This document shows, piece after piece, positions 40,471-54,056 of a stretch of 64,000 nucleotides of DNA (position 1 is the stretch's first letter; each line of letters begins with the position of its first letter). The notes below the pieces were generated by a model that ran no database searches, had not been told where the DNA came from, and saw nothing but the letters and a program-made list of their open reading frames with translations. The translations under genes and the position numbers were made by a program. The DNA is from Paralvinella palmiformis (lineage: Eukaryota; Annelida; Polychaeta; Terebellida; Alvinellidae). The stretch spans positions 212,501 to 276,500 of the forward strand of contig JAODUP010000186.1 of the NCBI GenBank assembly GCA_025642065.1. The letters are read 5' to 3'.

Positions 40471-43369
40471 TACGAGATAAACAATTTCACAGTTTTTCCA
40501 GAAGCAAATACTTCCCTTTTTACCGCAATCTGTTTATGGAGATCAAGGAGTCCGGTTTAACGCGACGCTGGTATTTACTGTGAAAGCGAAACCATTGTTT
40601 AATCTGTCCTATACGGATGAACACTGATTACTTTCACTTTCATTTTAATTCTTCTGGACTGCTTCCCGAAAAGCCATTCAGCAATCTAAACTAAACGCGA
40701 CACGAGACAATGTCGTCGAATACGAAAGCATTGTGGTTAGCCCGATGTTGTACAGCTCCATTAGACCATTAAGCTGCTAGCCATGTAAACGCAAATCCTG
40801 AACGTTTGGTCTCCCGTATATCAGGATGTATAAGATAATCTTCCGCCATTCGTTTCCCGCACTTCTACCAGTTGTTTAGCCTCAACTTTTGTCTCACCAG
40901 GGACAAATCACCGACGAACGACTTCCCAAGCAAAAGTCCTACAAACGTAGATGTACTCTAAATCACAGGCGTTTGCTCTGTACTCTAAATCACAGGTGTT
41001 TGCTCTGTCCCGACGAACCACTGAGATCTACTCCAGGTAGAGCGATATGATGAGAGCGACTCAAAACGAAATAAATAAACATGAGTATTACCTTAGATGA
41101 ATCAACCTGCTCCGAGGACCTTTTATCAACAAGACGTGAACAGCGGAATACCAAGGATATTGGGGTCTGGTAACGTTAATTGACCGTATTAATAATATAC
41201 AGCAGTCAATACGAATATTAAATAGACAGCGTAAAGAGGTAGTGTTTCTTGTTTGTAGATCACGAGAAACCGGAGAGGACGCACGTGTTATGGCTAGCCC
41301 CCTCTCCTCGTCAAATACTTTTATATGCAACTTACCCGAAAACTAAAAAAGGATCACGAAAGCATGGTAGCAAAAAACCTGATTATTTTTATTGAAATAG
41401 TCAAACATTTCTTCTGGTATTTATTCAGCATGAGATAACTGCCAGTGGTGAACCTATGTGAATGTTCGCCTTACATACCCATCCTGGCTAAACACCAAGT
41501 ACTTAAACATTGACTCAGTAATTCCCCAAATGCATAGAAAAAGATGTAACGTCAGATCATTGCAAATTCACCCAATTTACCACGTTGAAGCTCCGCTTGA
41601 AACATTATATTGACTTGATTTCCCAATATCATCGAAACCATATAGTTGGGGGAATCGTCACAGAAATGTATCACTTGTTAAGATGATGATTGGTGTTTTA
41701 TGGACACTTTTGTGCGCATGGTAGGCTAAATGGGCCGAGCAACCTCCCTAGGTAATGTTTGTGAAGTCAAAAACGAAACACCCTTCAGATATGCCTATAC
41801 TGAGAATAAAACTCAGGTGGTAGTGATCTGTATGACTATAATACTACATTATGACTATAAGACTACATTAATTGGTGTTGAAATCTAATTCCAATTCAAT
41901 TATAAATCAATTGATTTTTTACTGCAAGTTAATTGATAAATCATATGTTTATAAAATAATCAATAAAACAATTAAGGCAATAATCATAAAAATCAAGTGA
42001 AACAATGAAAAAAAATTTGTAGTGATTTAAATCATACGATTCAAATCAAACAACTCTGCACGACAGCCTTAAAAAAGGCCGGAAATCAATCATAAAAATT
42101 TGGTAATAAAACCACAAATCTCTGTCAAACTTAAATTATAGTTAAAAACCTGTTTTATTTATCTGATAAATCAATAAATTGTAATAGAAAAGAATTTGTT
42201 TTGACTCAATCCACCATTGAAGTATTAACGTATAATGATCAACACTCAAAGTACTTGTTATCCAAGAAATAAAAGCACACAGATTTAACGTATTTATTTA
42301 TACCTGGTTCAGCAACGCTTACACTATTCACATATTCATCCACAATCACACGGCAATCATCAGGTTTCCAAGTTTAAATAGATGCAATAATATGCTAAAT
42401 CAACGATTGTTCTAATAATTACAAATAAACAAAATGTCAACAAATTGTCTACACCCATGGGGGGTCACCCCAATGAGACGATAACATGAACATTCAGACA
42501 ACAAATATGGTACAAGAACACCACGTCCCGACGACATGAAATCAGATTCACCACACACACTGTTATTTATATTAGGGTGGCGCAAATCAAAGCCACTAAA
42601 ATGTAGCGATATCTTAATTCGTACATAATTAGAGAGAATGATGAATAATTAAAGGCCTAGCAGATTAATTTATCAATTGGCAGTGCTGTTGCTGCAGAAG
42701 ATAATTTCCAATATAAACCGTTACGAGGCCAAAAGTACAATGGTAAAAATATCTGACTGGGTGTTGAAAAAAAACCAGTCAATTCTCATTAACATTGGGA
42801 ATATCTTCATCTAGTTTAATCAACATATTTATCAATCTGATCTCTACTTAAGTGTATTGTATTTTCTTTTGTTTAATGACCCTACTCATAACTGTTGGCT
42901 GTTCTGCGAAGGAATTAAAAGAATTATTAAGCGGGTTTGGATTTTACCATTTAAATTAATAAATTTAGATAATAAAACTAACAAAAGATGTTTTCGGTGA
43001 ACTTGTGCAATAGTAGGAGGTTTCATATGTTTAACTGTCTGCACACAGATTATGGCAAATCATTGCAAAAACGGATTACATTACCAAAATGTGCAGTTTA
43101 AAAATTAATCAAAACAGATAATCACCTACGTCGTGGTTGAACCAGTCCTAGTGAGTGATTGATATACGAACTGGGATTTCGTAGAACAGCTAACAATAAA
43201 TGAAGACCTCTTTTCAAAGGCAAGAACACCAACTACACACCAAACAATAAGAAGTATATGGCAACAGTCTCTGACACCGAAGACAGTATATGGCGTGGTA
43301 AATACGGTCTGGCCCAGACGATTGATGATCACAATGATGAAACGATGACGACGCGATGATGGTGAGGAT
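40471..43369. other. Intergenic stretch between two convergent genes
   Basis: Apart from the SINE at 41684 I see only AT-rich DNA, including a Asn/Ile-codon-like AT-rich block at 41880-42200. The coiled-coil gene (plus) and the BRMS1L-like gene (minus) converge on it; both 3' UTRs end inside. Confidence 0.6.
41684..41835 (-). mobile_element. SINE family A, minus orientation
   Basis: Begins GATGATGATTGGTGTTTTAT and runs through the body (GGTAGGCTAAATGGGCCGAG) to a head remnant ACTCAGGTGGTAGTGATC. Confidence 0.85.
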
Positions 43370-45166
43370 TCAGTACTTTACATGTTCAATTGTGTATTTG
43401 CCTTTCTGTAACTGAGCGATGTATAGCTTGGATTTGTTTCCATCTTCCCGTTTCACCCACACTTCTCCTGTATTAATGGCTGTAATTGTAGCTCTGTCAG
43501 TAATAGATAAGGTACATGGCTAGACTTTAGACATTTGTCAGTCAAAAAGATCATTATTGGCATGAAAGATGTAATATATCCACACATAAAATTGTGATAA
43601 CGCCTTGATAGTCACTAAAAAAATAATAGCGTATCAATTAACCATGGCAACAATGAGCGATAGTTGCAGTGGTATGAAAAGTATTGTTTAAATACTGTTG
43701 ATCATAGTAACGGATTGAAAAAGTAGGCCAAAAACTAGCAAGAACCCAATAATGGTTTATCATCAGTGGTCAGTACAAGCTCGTCATTAAAATGAATTCA
43801 CTCCCACCACTGTATGGACGCGATGAATATAATGCCGCAGAGGTGAATCCATGAAAACAAATAACAACATTGGACCACCGTTGGTGTTTTTCCAGCTGTC
43901 AAACCCAGTAGTTAGCAGTCTTTTATTGTTTAGGGATTTGTCAATACAGGTAGCTGTCAACTTACGACCCAGAAACTTATGAATGTTTGACCTTACAATG
44001 AATATAATATCATTCTACGGTATAACATACGTCAAGTAATTATAATATAGGCCGACCTACGACCAGACAAACTTACGACTCATCGGTCATAACCAAACGA
44101 GGTCGTAACTTGATGACTACACGTACAAATCGCACTAATTCACCAATTTTATGAACAGGCATACAAGTACTGATGACCAACCCTTAAATCTCCACCAATC
44201 AGTGTTCTCTTATATGTAATCAACAGTGATGAATAAAACGACGAATCTTTAAAATTATACGATTAAAAACTGTAACAGAACACATGCACACAGACAGATA
44301 GAGAGAGAGAGAGAAAGACATAACTCATTGTTTGTAAGCCCACCTGACGGGTGTGTCTTCCCTATTATCTATAATGATAGTGTGTCCTTTGCTGTACCAA
44401 TCGCCTTCATAGAACAGCTTGCCATCATCAAACCTTGCCGAATATCGGTGTTTTTCAGCCTTCACCACAACTAGAACAAATAACATACTTTTTAATAATT
44501 ATCACCAACTTACCAATGCTAAGAAAGCTTACATCATCAACATTATACTGTTCATCTGAGAATATTTAGATAATTCTCCATCAGACATGGGGGAGGCAAT
44601 TCAATTTCGGAATTGATTATTTTTTAAAATGGATTTTTTTTTAAATTTAAGTTTCCCACAAAATATTTTATCCACAAATTAATTTACCATTAAATTTTTT
44701 TAATTCAGAAATATTTCTTCCATGACAATTCTACTTGGAATATAAACTAGTCAGAGTAGGTATTCCAAGCAGGTACTCGGAGTACCTACTCATGGTAAAA
44801 AATTGACCAAATGGAAATTTTGGAATTGAGTAGAATTGGAATTGACCCGATGTCTGTTCTCCATATATATGACCAAGTTACTACTTACTGGGTGTGTCTT
44901 TCAGAAAACAAATTGGGTTTGGTCAAGATGCCTTAGGTTTTATCAATGATGACCACTTGCCAAATGAAGGTGTGTATGTATGCATGTATAATGCACATGA
45001 ACTCCTGCCTTACTAGGCATTATCTGGATTTTTTGCCCCACATCCAATAATGAAATAACATTCTTAAAATGTAAAGCGTCTATCATTAGTATCTTAATCC
45101 AAATTTTGCCAAGATAAACTGTCATAGAAGCCAGTACTGTAGACATATGCCACATAAACAAATGTT

Positions 45167-45198
<32 letters not shown>

Positions 45199-48100
45199 TG
45201 AGAGGCCAAACTGGTGGAAGCTAGCAGTGTTTTACGATGTACAAAATGGTCAAATACAACTGTACTGTGAACATTTTCCAAAACAGATTTATATTCAAGA
45301 GCGGCAATTTTCTGGAAAAACTGTGGGGTTTCCAAGTGCTGCACAAACCCAGCAACCAAAGTTCATCAATCAGAACTTACAATTGATATTATTATTATCT
45401 TTGCATTGACCAAAAACCATGGAAACCCAGCTCTCTAGTTAATTAAAATGTTCAAGTAATATAAACAAGACTACAACACAGAAAATACTGGAGTAGAAAC
45501 ATTTATAAGTACGACACACAAAGAAATGCGTTCTATTGCATTTATAGGTCATATTCCTGTTTTGGGTGTCAAGTTAAACAAAATCACGAGTACTGTGCAC
45601 AAATGTGCTTTAAGTGCAAATTTTTGCAATTTTCATACAAAGGATAGAATTCACTATATATAACTTGGCAACAAATTTTATGCAATCCATAATTAACAAA
45701 ATATCATACTGTCTGTCACATCAAACTTTTATCAAGGTTTGAATTAGGCAGTTACTGCTGGAGAACACTTACCATCTTTTTTCTTCTTCTCTGTTTGTTT
45801 TAATGCCTGAAATAATAGAGCAGCATTAAATAAATATATCGAAACAGAAACCAGTTTAAAAGCATGACTTACATAATACTGGTTTTTGCTGATTCTTTTG
45901 TAAATAGATGTCATTTTACTGACATCTTGGCAAGAAAGATCAGTTAGGGTGGCTCTGGAGAAATGGTTGGGACAGATGGCCAGCGGGAGGATCCTTAGGG
46001 AAACAACCCACAAACACAGGTATTGGCCAAATTCAAACCCACAACATGGAGGGTTGTAGCACAATGCTCTAGCCATTGCACTATTGAAGTACCCAATAAG
46101 CTACAAAGCATAACAAATTTGGATCTCCTCCCAAGTTATAACAGATACAGGCTTAATGGCCGACTCGTATATTCTATGCGCCTAAGTTAGATGATGATTA
46201 ATGTTCTACGGCCACTTTTGCACACATGGTAGGCTAAATGGACCAAGCGACCTCCAAAGGTAATGAAGCAAAATCAAAGATGAAACACCCTTCAGATATA
46301 TCCCATGCCGAGATTAGAACACATTATCGTTAGACGATGGAAGCACCCTTTTGTAGACATACTTTTTAATGGTAGTGTTGAATAGTGGTCAAGTTTGTAG
46401 ACGTACTTGACCACTATTCAACAGCACTGTTAAACAGTGAAAGAAGAATCAGAAGGGAATGATTAATATCAAACGATAATCTGTAGCTAAGATTCTCACA
46501 CAGAGGACACATCACGTCAGCTTCTTACCTTTTTAATAGTTGTCCAATCTTCTATAACATCAGACTCCTTCAGCAGATACACGATATAGGGACATAGAAG
46601 CCGTTAAGGGAAATAATTGATACATTCATACATATTATATGGACATTAAGATCGAGAGAACCATATCGTGAATCACCTGTAATGGTTTATCTGACTGTAT
46701 CAAGGAGTACGACAGGTATTTTCTACATTCAAAAACAATTTAAATTTAATAAAAATAAAACAGTTTAACATTTTGATGGAACATCATCATCATCAATCAG
46801 ATGACTTACTTCATGACATCTTAACTAAATGTTATCTAGTGATTACTCCCAATTATCAATTAAAAGAAATCTAATACCAAAACTGTTTGTCAGTAGATAT
46901 GAAACTTTAAAGGGATAGTCTACCTTCATTTAAAATTTTGAGGACTAATACAGCTATATTCAGAAATATCATAAATAATGTCAAAACGTGTAAACGATCA
47001 CCCACATATTAAATAATCCAGTTCAAAGTGCTGATTAATTGACTTTTAATGGCCTGTGGGTACCGCCATTTTTAAGCTAGACAGAGACCGGAAGCTCCTG
47101 AATGCTGATGTCACTTAAGCATATCCAGTTGACCTGAAGTCTGTAGAGCCCATATAAAAGCTTGTAAACAAGTGTGAGCAAAGAATTATTCCAGAACTAA
47201 ATGGCATTATCTTGTTAAAATTACGTCATGAATGATATACAACCATATCATTTGGAGCCAGAAAGAACTGTACAAGAGGAAAATGATTCAAAATGGCTCA
47301 GATAGTAATGCTCCAGAGAAACTATAATCTGCATCAGTCTAGAGAACACACATGTGACGTCGGAGCATTTCAGTTTTCTCCTTCCCGCCTTCCGGTGTCC
47401 TCCAGTAATTTGGATTATTCCCCTAGATCTATGATATCAGGGATATTTCGTGATTATTATTGTAGAATGTTCTAAGAACTACACATTTAAAAAATATTTT
47501 CTGAGAGTGGACTGTCCCTTTAAGTAACATTTCTTAATGTCTAAATTCTCTCTCTGAATATTTCCTAAATAATTAAAGGATATCAGTGACAGTGACTGGT
47601 TTGCGCCGTCTGTCCGATGCTGACAGATCACTTTTTCTTTTTTTCTTTCCCGAGTGTGATTCCGTCCATAGATCTGAAGGGAAAATTTATTATACGCGAC
47701 ATAAGCTACCATAAAATGGCAAGTATATCAGTTAAATAGATGTATGGAACCGGTGATCAAAATATTATTAATATTACGACTAACACTGTAATGATGGAAG
47801 AAAAAATATTGTTCACCTGAAGTGATATCTATGTTGTGTCGGTCTTCTTCTAAACGTCGTATTTTTTCTCGTAGATCGGACCTTACTTGGTCAAAGAGCA
47901 AATTCTTTTCACTCTGAAAATTAAAGTGTCATTTTCCTAAGAAAAAAACATAGCTAAAAACACCCATATTGCAGAAAGAAATTATGCATATAAAAGACTT
48001 GCAAATATATGTTATCCTATTAAATGTTCTAGGACACTGAATGGCCTAAATTGTGCCGATGTGTTGTTAAACAACATTCATCCATCTACAACAGACATAT

Positions 48101-51100
48101 AGTAAAAGGTGCTTATTTATAAACAAAAATTACATTAACATTATGTTTACAAACCTCATAATTCTGTTCTGCTGCTTGTTTTTCAGCCTCGTATTTATTT
48201 GTAATATTCTGCTGTTTCAACTCTCGCAGGATTCCTATATTAAAAAGTTCATTTTAGATACCACTGGGTGTTATGGAACTTTTATTAATACTCAAGCTTG
48301 TTATAACCACATGTAAAAGATAAACAAAGTACACACACCAACACCTGAAGGCTAGCATTTTATACTAGAAGATCATCAACATGTGCACTAATAAACAGCT
48401 TATTGATTACTGGAACTGATAAGATATCACAGTTACACATCTTTTGTACATGTCATCATTCTGGATGGCTAATGTTGATTTGGATACCAATATATATGGA
48501 TATCACTGAATCACGTGTTCATCTGAAGCTTTTCCTATGCTACTGGGGCTTATATGGTCATCACAGTTTGCTTTACCCAAATGTAAGATGGATTTAATTA
48601 ATCCTTATTTAGAGTGTTGCAAATAAAATATGTAGCACAATGAATTCGAAATATAATGACATATTCTAGATATAGTTTTGAAGCAAAGTTTTGATTTTCA
48701 CATTGGGATTTCTTTAATATTACCATTATTATAATTCAAAATAATACTTAAGATATAAATACAAGAAAGTAAGGTGTATGTGCATCTTTGCAGACCACTG
48801 GTAACTATGATTAATTAAAGCAGGTTAACAAAATTCAGGACTATTGGGTTCTGTCTTCGGGCCAGTGACTGGTCAAAAATACTAGCCTGACCGGACTACT
48901 GCCAATTTGAGGCAAAACAGGCGATAGACTTGAGTTTATTTTTTGTAGAATTATTTTCAACTGTTTTGGAGCTCTTTGTGGTGGAAGAAATGCATGGAAA
49001 TGCAGTGCCAACTTATAACTCTTCACCATATAATAATGGATGAAATGGCAGTTTTTTTATGTGGCTGGCAACCTCAAATGAGGGAGACGCAAATGGTCTG
49101 TAATTTATAGCTTCCTCACGGAGACTAAATCTAAATAAATTTAGAATAAATGGCATGTTCAGTGGAGAAAACCTTGCCAGTTGCCTGGTTGGATGAAAAA
49201 CTCCCCCTACTACAGTGCCACGGCCAAGGCGCGAACCTGTGACCTCCTGCACAGAATGACCAAAGCCATATAGTCTCACGGTCTACCTATGTGGCCAAAG
49301 AGGCGGATTGTATTTATATATATATATACACACCTAGATCTAGTCAGCTTGGGGAGTATAATTATTTAATTCAAACATTGATTACAGAATATCAACTATG
49401 TGGTCACAATAGCTCTTGTTTCTCAGGTTTTCATTACTTTGTGCCGAGTTTGTAAAAACAAATCAAGCAATTAAATGGTTGACAGCCAATGACACACTTT
49501 TTCCCATCTTTTGAACTGTCAAAAACTTAGAATGTTCCTATAGAAGATGATCATCTAGAGTGCTATTATTCATTCTCATCTACTGCTACAACCTAGTGAT
49601 ATCAGTGTGGTCAACATATGTGTACAAATATTAATTCTGTTTTTTGCAATGGTGACATTTCTGTACCTGGCATCTAGTTATGGTGGTTGCCATATCAATG
49701 GTAACAAGAAGGTTGTATACATGCACATATTGCGATTTATCGAATGGGTCGTATACTTGTTTTGTGAGTGTGAATCGATAAAACAACAACACATAATTAA
49801 TGTCTTTATCACACAAATTTCAAGAATCTGACATTCTCCATCTAATCTGGTGCAGTTTTGCTTGGAGTAGTAAACAAATTTCAGGCTAGTAGTAGTGTTT
49901 TGTTGAGCTAGTAATAAATTTGTTCAGCTAGTGGATCCTAAACTGAATAAATATTTTATAGCCCTGACTTAAGCCATGCTATGGTGAAGTATTTGGGGTG
50001 CTGCATATTTTTGTAGCATTATATTTATTATTTGTTGATGTTGTGTATATGATATAATTAAATATATTGAGATATGGAACCGAGACTGCTTGGATTTGTT
50101 TTGTGCAGTTTTTCAAATTTAAATTTAGCTAGTTGATAAATATAGAACACCCAGAACACCCCTCCCAAACAGCTGGACTGTTTCTATCACTAACTCTGGT
50201 CCATAATGGTATCCAATCCAACACTTGCCCCACAAGACAGCAACATAATCAGATGCAAAATCCTCAATACAACTGTGACTGCAAGCTCAGAATAGGTAAT
50301 AAAACTGACGGAAAGAAGTTAGACCGATGCCTACCTGCTTTACCAAATTTATTTTATATACTAAATTCAATACTATCCAATTTGGAGACATTTAGAAATA
50401 GGCTAAAATTAAGGACTTATCCACTTTGTATCATGGTTTGTGGATTTGTACAAGAAAGCATTGTAGAAAGTACATGTTTCTAGAAGCTTGTTAAAGACCC
50501 AAAATTCACAATAACCATAGGTTCATGTTTACAACTAATTAAACATTTGGGAAAAACTAACGCTACATTTCAATTCTCTGTTTTCCTGGCTGGGCCACAG
50601 TATTAATGCTAAACCTGATTCTTCTCAATGGAGCATTTTGGCACCAAAATGATTTACCATATAACCCTGATTTTTAATCTGGTGATAATCATAGGAGGTT
50701 CTGGTTGAATATGGGTTGATCCTCTATGCGAGTATAACTTTATCCCGGGGATATACTCCAAAATGGTCAATTACATTGAGTGTTATCTTTAGATTAGATT
50801 TGATACAAATACACAACTTATTTATATCTGTAATGTGCATTCATAGTTAAAGAATTTTAGTTTCCAAATTTTAGAATTGGTTAGTCAAAACAAAATAATA
50901 AATTTTTCTCAGCGTACTGTTTATTACATTGAGGAAAATGTATGGCCCAGATTTTGTATTCACGGGCAGATGACATAAAGCAAAAGAACATTAAAAAATA
51001 CAGTATTAATCTAAATGTTTAATCTGGTGAAATATAATTAACAGTAAATATAATCTATGTGACTATATAGACCACATAAAATTTCCATTCTGGTGCAAAA

Positions 51101-53081
51101 ATTTAAACCATATTCTACAACTGAACATTCCATCTGTACTGTGTTAGAAGAGGATAACTTTGTAATTTTTCAAATATATAAACTGTCCAGTTAAGCTTTC
51201 GGAACCATTTGCCAAATTGGTGTGGGGTTCTCAGCACCAAAAAATAGCTGAAGACTGTAAACAGATAAACTGTTGTTGTCTGTAGCTATGATGACTCAGT
51301 AAAATAATGAACTTGCTACTGGTAAAGTGATATAAACCAATGATTACCTAAACATCTCAGTGTCACTATATTAGTTCCACAGCACTATTGATATTAACTA
51401 ACAGATTATAGAAGACGAATAATAGGATAAAAATTACATTTCATCCACTGACCTTGTCAGGAACAAAAATACGTTTACGCTTACCTGCAACTTGTGTGCG
51501 TATACGCATGCTCTCTTGTAGCTGAGCCAAAGGATTAAGGTATTCTGGTGCTCTGCCGGTTTTCACCTCGGCCAGCTTTGCATCTATTTGTGCAATACGC
51601 TCAATGTATAATCTAAGTTGGAGATAATTTAAACAAATAAGTTATGACATAGTTTAGCAGAATCGATAGATATCCTCCTACATTTATAAGTTTAACCACT
51701 AGTTGCACATTTTAGCTTGCTTTATCAAAACCCTAATGAAGTATTAAATATTATTCACTAATTAAAGATCAGTTGTAGTATCTGGACAAAATCTTGCTCT
51801 TTGTAACAAATTATTATGATAGCTAGTCAGCGGCTACTAAAATTAGCCACATGAGTCTAAAACTAAGATTATTTGTCAATGCCACAAGTATTCATAACTA
51901 AATGAGAAGCCTTACTGTTCTTTCAGTTCTATAAACTGTCTTTCCAAATCTGACATGTCAAACATATATTCTTCTCGTCTTTGTTCTGCATCACCATCAT
52001 CCAACTCTGAAATAAAAGAATTGTAAACTGCATTTAAACAGGTAGAGTAGATAATTATATACATTGTTTGATGGTATCAACTATTATAGTTTTAAAGACA
52101 CTTCTTGTAATTTGAAATGATTCAGCAAATGTTTATTTCATTTCTTGGACATATGAATGACAGCAGGTTGGTGTTACAAATTATAATTACTTAGGCTCTA
52201 AGCATGTGTGTGTGCATATATATATATATATATATATAGATACATACACACACACATATATATATCAGGGGTGTTTTCAGGGCACTTGGCCTCAAATCTC
52301 TAGCAGCCAGGCTATAACCCAGGCAGTCTATGTCTAAAGTGTGTTTCATCTTCTACTAAATGCTCCATTAACTTTGGAGGTCGTTTAACCTATGCTTACA
52401 AAAGTGGCTGTAAAACTGCAGCATTTACATATACATCAGTATTTTAAATCAATGGTAGTCCAGTCATCCAAGTTAAATAACTATAAACATTCTCAGCTGG
52501 TACGTTCTGAAATCTGCTGGAAGTAGAATCACACCTAGGATTCAGCTGTCATGGGGTCGGTCTCACTAAGCTCATCAGAAAGTATGTATCTCAGTCACAC
52601 TGTTACTGTAATTATAATCTCAAAGAATATGTTATTGATAGAGTCTCTACTGGACTGGTTGGACACAAGCCTAGGCCGCTGCCTAGCCTTACTTGGGCCC
52701 AAGGAGGACGTTCTACAACAAAGTCGCCATATTATGGCATATAAGTGGCATATTCAAGTATACCATGCACATTCTAATGGTTTATATAATCCGCACCAAC
52801 AATGCATATAATAGTAGATAACTTCAACGATTTAACGATTGCTAAGGCACATAAAACAAATGCAATCTAAAAAGATTACATATCGCCTAGAATTTAGATC
52901 CACCAACTGACCAAGTCTGTCTATGAGCGATAAAACAGAGCAGAAATATCTTACCAGAGCTGTCGTCGCCTTCGGAGTCCGTTCCCAGCTCGGAGTCATC
53001 GTCCTCACTGTTGGCACTTTCCGGAGTATCTTGATCCATGTCTTCTTCCTCAGTAAAATTCTTATCGTTGATTCCCGGCAT
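43370..53081 (-). CDS. BRMS1L: BRMS1-like protein (Sds3/BRMS1 family), 10 coding exons, 320 aa
   Basis: Coding exons on the minus strand: 53081-52955, 52006-51916, 51612-51485, 48234-48155, 47913-47817, 47673-47584, 46593-46529, 45806-45773, 44470-44344, 43493-43370 (963 nt; all phases agree). The family builds the Sin3-HDAC co-repressor complex in the nucleus. Seen in order: acidic N-terminus ([20 protein letters not shown]), the Sds3-type coiled coil ([62 protein letters not shown]), a basic linker ([19 protein letters not shown]), the conserved [20 protein letters not shown], and a C-terminal domain with [14 protein letters not shown] and [19 protein letters not shown]. Length is close to vertebrate BRMS1L (about 323). 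The start is taken at the MPGIND methionine, whose position and acidic context fit the family; an in-frame ATG 51 bases upstream exists. The intron between the sixth and seventh coding exons is unusual (see 46594-47583). Confidence 0.95.
45930..46090 (-). mobile_element. SINE family D, minus orientation
   Basis: Minus strand reads GGTACTTCAATAGTGCAATGG, then a B-box-like GGGTTTGAATTTGG, ATACCTGTGTTTGTGGGTTG and TTTCCC. The same order occurs on the plus strand at 59196-59320. Intronic in the BRMS1L-like gene. Confidence 0.65.
46190..46335 (-). mobile_element. SINE family A, minus orientation
   Basis: GATGATTAATGTTCTACGGC through GGTAGGCTAAATGGACCAAG and the ATGAAACACCCTTCAGATAT box to a head remnant. 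Intronic. Confidence 0.85.
46377..46422. repeat. Perfect 18-bp inverted repeat (hairpin) in intron
   Basis: GTTGAATAGTGGTCAAGT at 46377-46394 and its exact reverse complement at 46405-46422, with a 10-base loop. Weaker pairing extends outward (GGTAGT against AGCACT). Confidence 0.8.
46594..47583 (-). other. U12-type intron with AT-AT ends in the BRMS1L-like gene
   Basis: The intron begins, on the minus strand, with ATATCCTTTA, the exact minor-spliceosome 5' splice consensus for AT-AC introns. Near its end it has TCCCTTAAC (46603-46611), one mismatch from the U12 branch consensus TTCCTTAAC. Ten bases follow the branch A before the exon. Frame and conservation demand that the next exon begin at 46593 (GTCCCTATATCGTG, giving Gly-Pro-Tyr-Ile-Val-Tyr), so the intron ends CTTCTAT: neither AC nor AG. 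No AG or AC between the branch site and the conserved codons could replace it. Confidence 0.8.
46907..47523. mobile_element. TTAA-flanked MITE, copy 2, inside the U12-type intron
   Basis: Left TTAAAGGGATAGTCTACCTT and right GTGGACTGTCCCTTTAA are inverted, bounded by TTAA. It aligns with 35222-35787 and carries an extra segment near 47200-47280. It fills over 600 of the 990 bases of the intron and ends only 60 bases from the U12 donor. Confidence 0.75.
49050..49290 (-). mobile_element. SINE family B, minus orientation
   Basis: Shares with 33505-33745 the blocks CAAATGAGGGAGACGCAAAT, TGGTTGGATGAAAAACTCC, GTGCCACGGCCAAG and a B-box complement GCGAACCTGTGACCTC. It lies in the long intron 48235-51484. 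The rest of that intron shows only old AT-rich DNA. Confidence 0.75.
52215..52240. repeat. (TA)n microsatellite
   Basis: Short TA tract with flanking CA units in the first intron of the BRMS1L-like gene. Confidence 0.85.
52300..52425 (+). mobile_element. SINE family A, diverged
   Basis: Keeps AAAGTGTGTTTCATCTTCTA, ACTTTGGAGGTCG and ACAAAAGTGGCTGTAAAAC with deletions. Intronic. Confidence 0.6.
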
Positions 53082-54056
53082 TTCGGTGACCAATAATTCA
53101 CCTTTCTTCGACAATCCAAAACTTCGAACCAATACGCCAAATCACATCCGCGCATGCGCACGGGTAAATCAAAAGTCGGAATTTCCCATTACATATGACG
53201 TCAATGGGTGTAACCCGAAACGATGACGATCTTGGAAATACCTTTTGGGCATCTTCGCGGCCGAACACTTATCCTATCATCACTTATGACAGAAGGTCAC
53301 ATATATCCAGATGGATGGCTGAAATCCCGGCCGGCATATCTCAATCCTTTATATTTAATTTGTCCTCATAATGTGTGTCTTCTCTCTGATGTTAAAGACC
53401 GATCTCATGAATTCACCCGTTTCTGCAATGTTCATTCCCAAAGCGGCGAAGGGGAAGCATTCATTGCAGATATACGTAGACTGTAGAGAGTCTACAACTT
53501 TGACCATGTTATTTCACTGGAGATTTCACGGCAAATTTGATATACACTCAAGTAAAAGAAATTTGACCAACTGTATCATATCTTTATTGTTATCTGTTAT
53601 TTTTCATCTCAAATTTCTAAAAAGGATTCTATGAGAAAATAATTAACCCTTACACATACGCTCTTACCTTACCTTCCTTCGGAGATCGCTCGATCCAATT
53701 TAGCCTACTATGTATCTCCATAAACGAAATCGTAAAATAACAACTTCATAGTTGGACATAAAGTGTGCATGTAGTGTTTAACGCAATATATCAAGAAACA
53801 ATCAATATCTTGTAATCAAACGCCATCCCCGTGAAAGTCCAACTCACTCACTCACTCTGAAATAATGAGTTTCTTACCAATCGATTCAAGACCTGTCATT
53901 AAGGATGTTATTCTTAGCGCTTTAATTATGTGGCGACACCTATGGAAGGCGCCGCAGTCAAGTGCTGCCGTCTAGTGGCTTTATAATCTGTACCTATTTT
54001 GTACATCTCTGAACAAACGCTTAGCAACAGCAAACAATAGCTTTTCTACAGGCTAC
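53082..54056. other. Divergent intergenic region between BRMS1L-like and ANKEF1-like genes
   Basis: Just upstream of the BRMS1L start lie GCGCATGCGCACGGG (53150-53164) and a TGACGTCA-like ATGACGTCAATGG (53197-53209), the kind of NRF1-like and CRE-like motifs often seen in housekeeping promoters. A SINE A fragment sits at 53690-53745 (GGAGATCGCTCGATCCAATT). No TATA box is evident. Confidence 0.5.
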
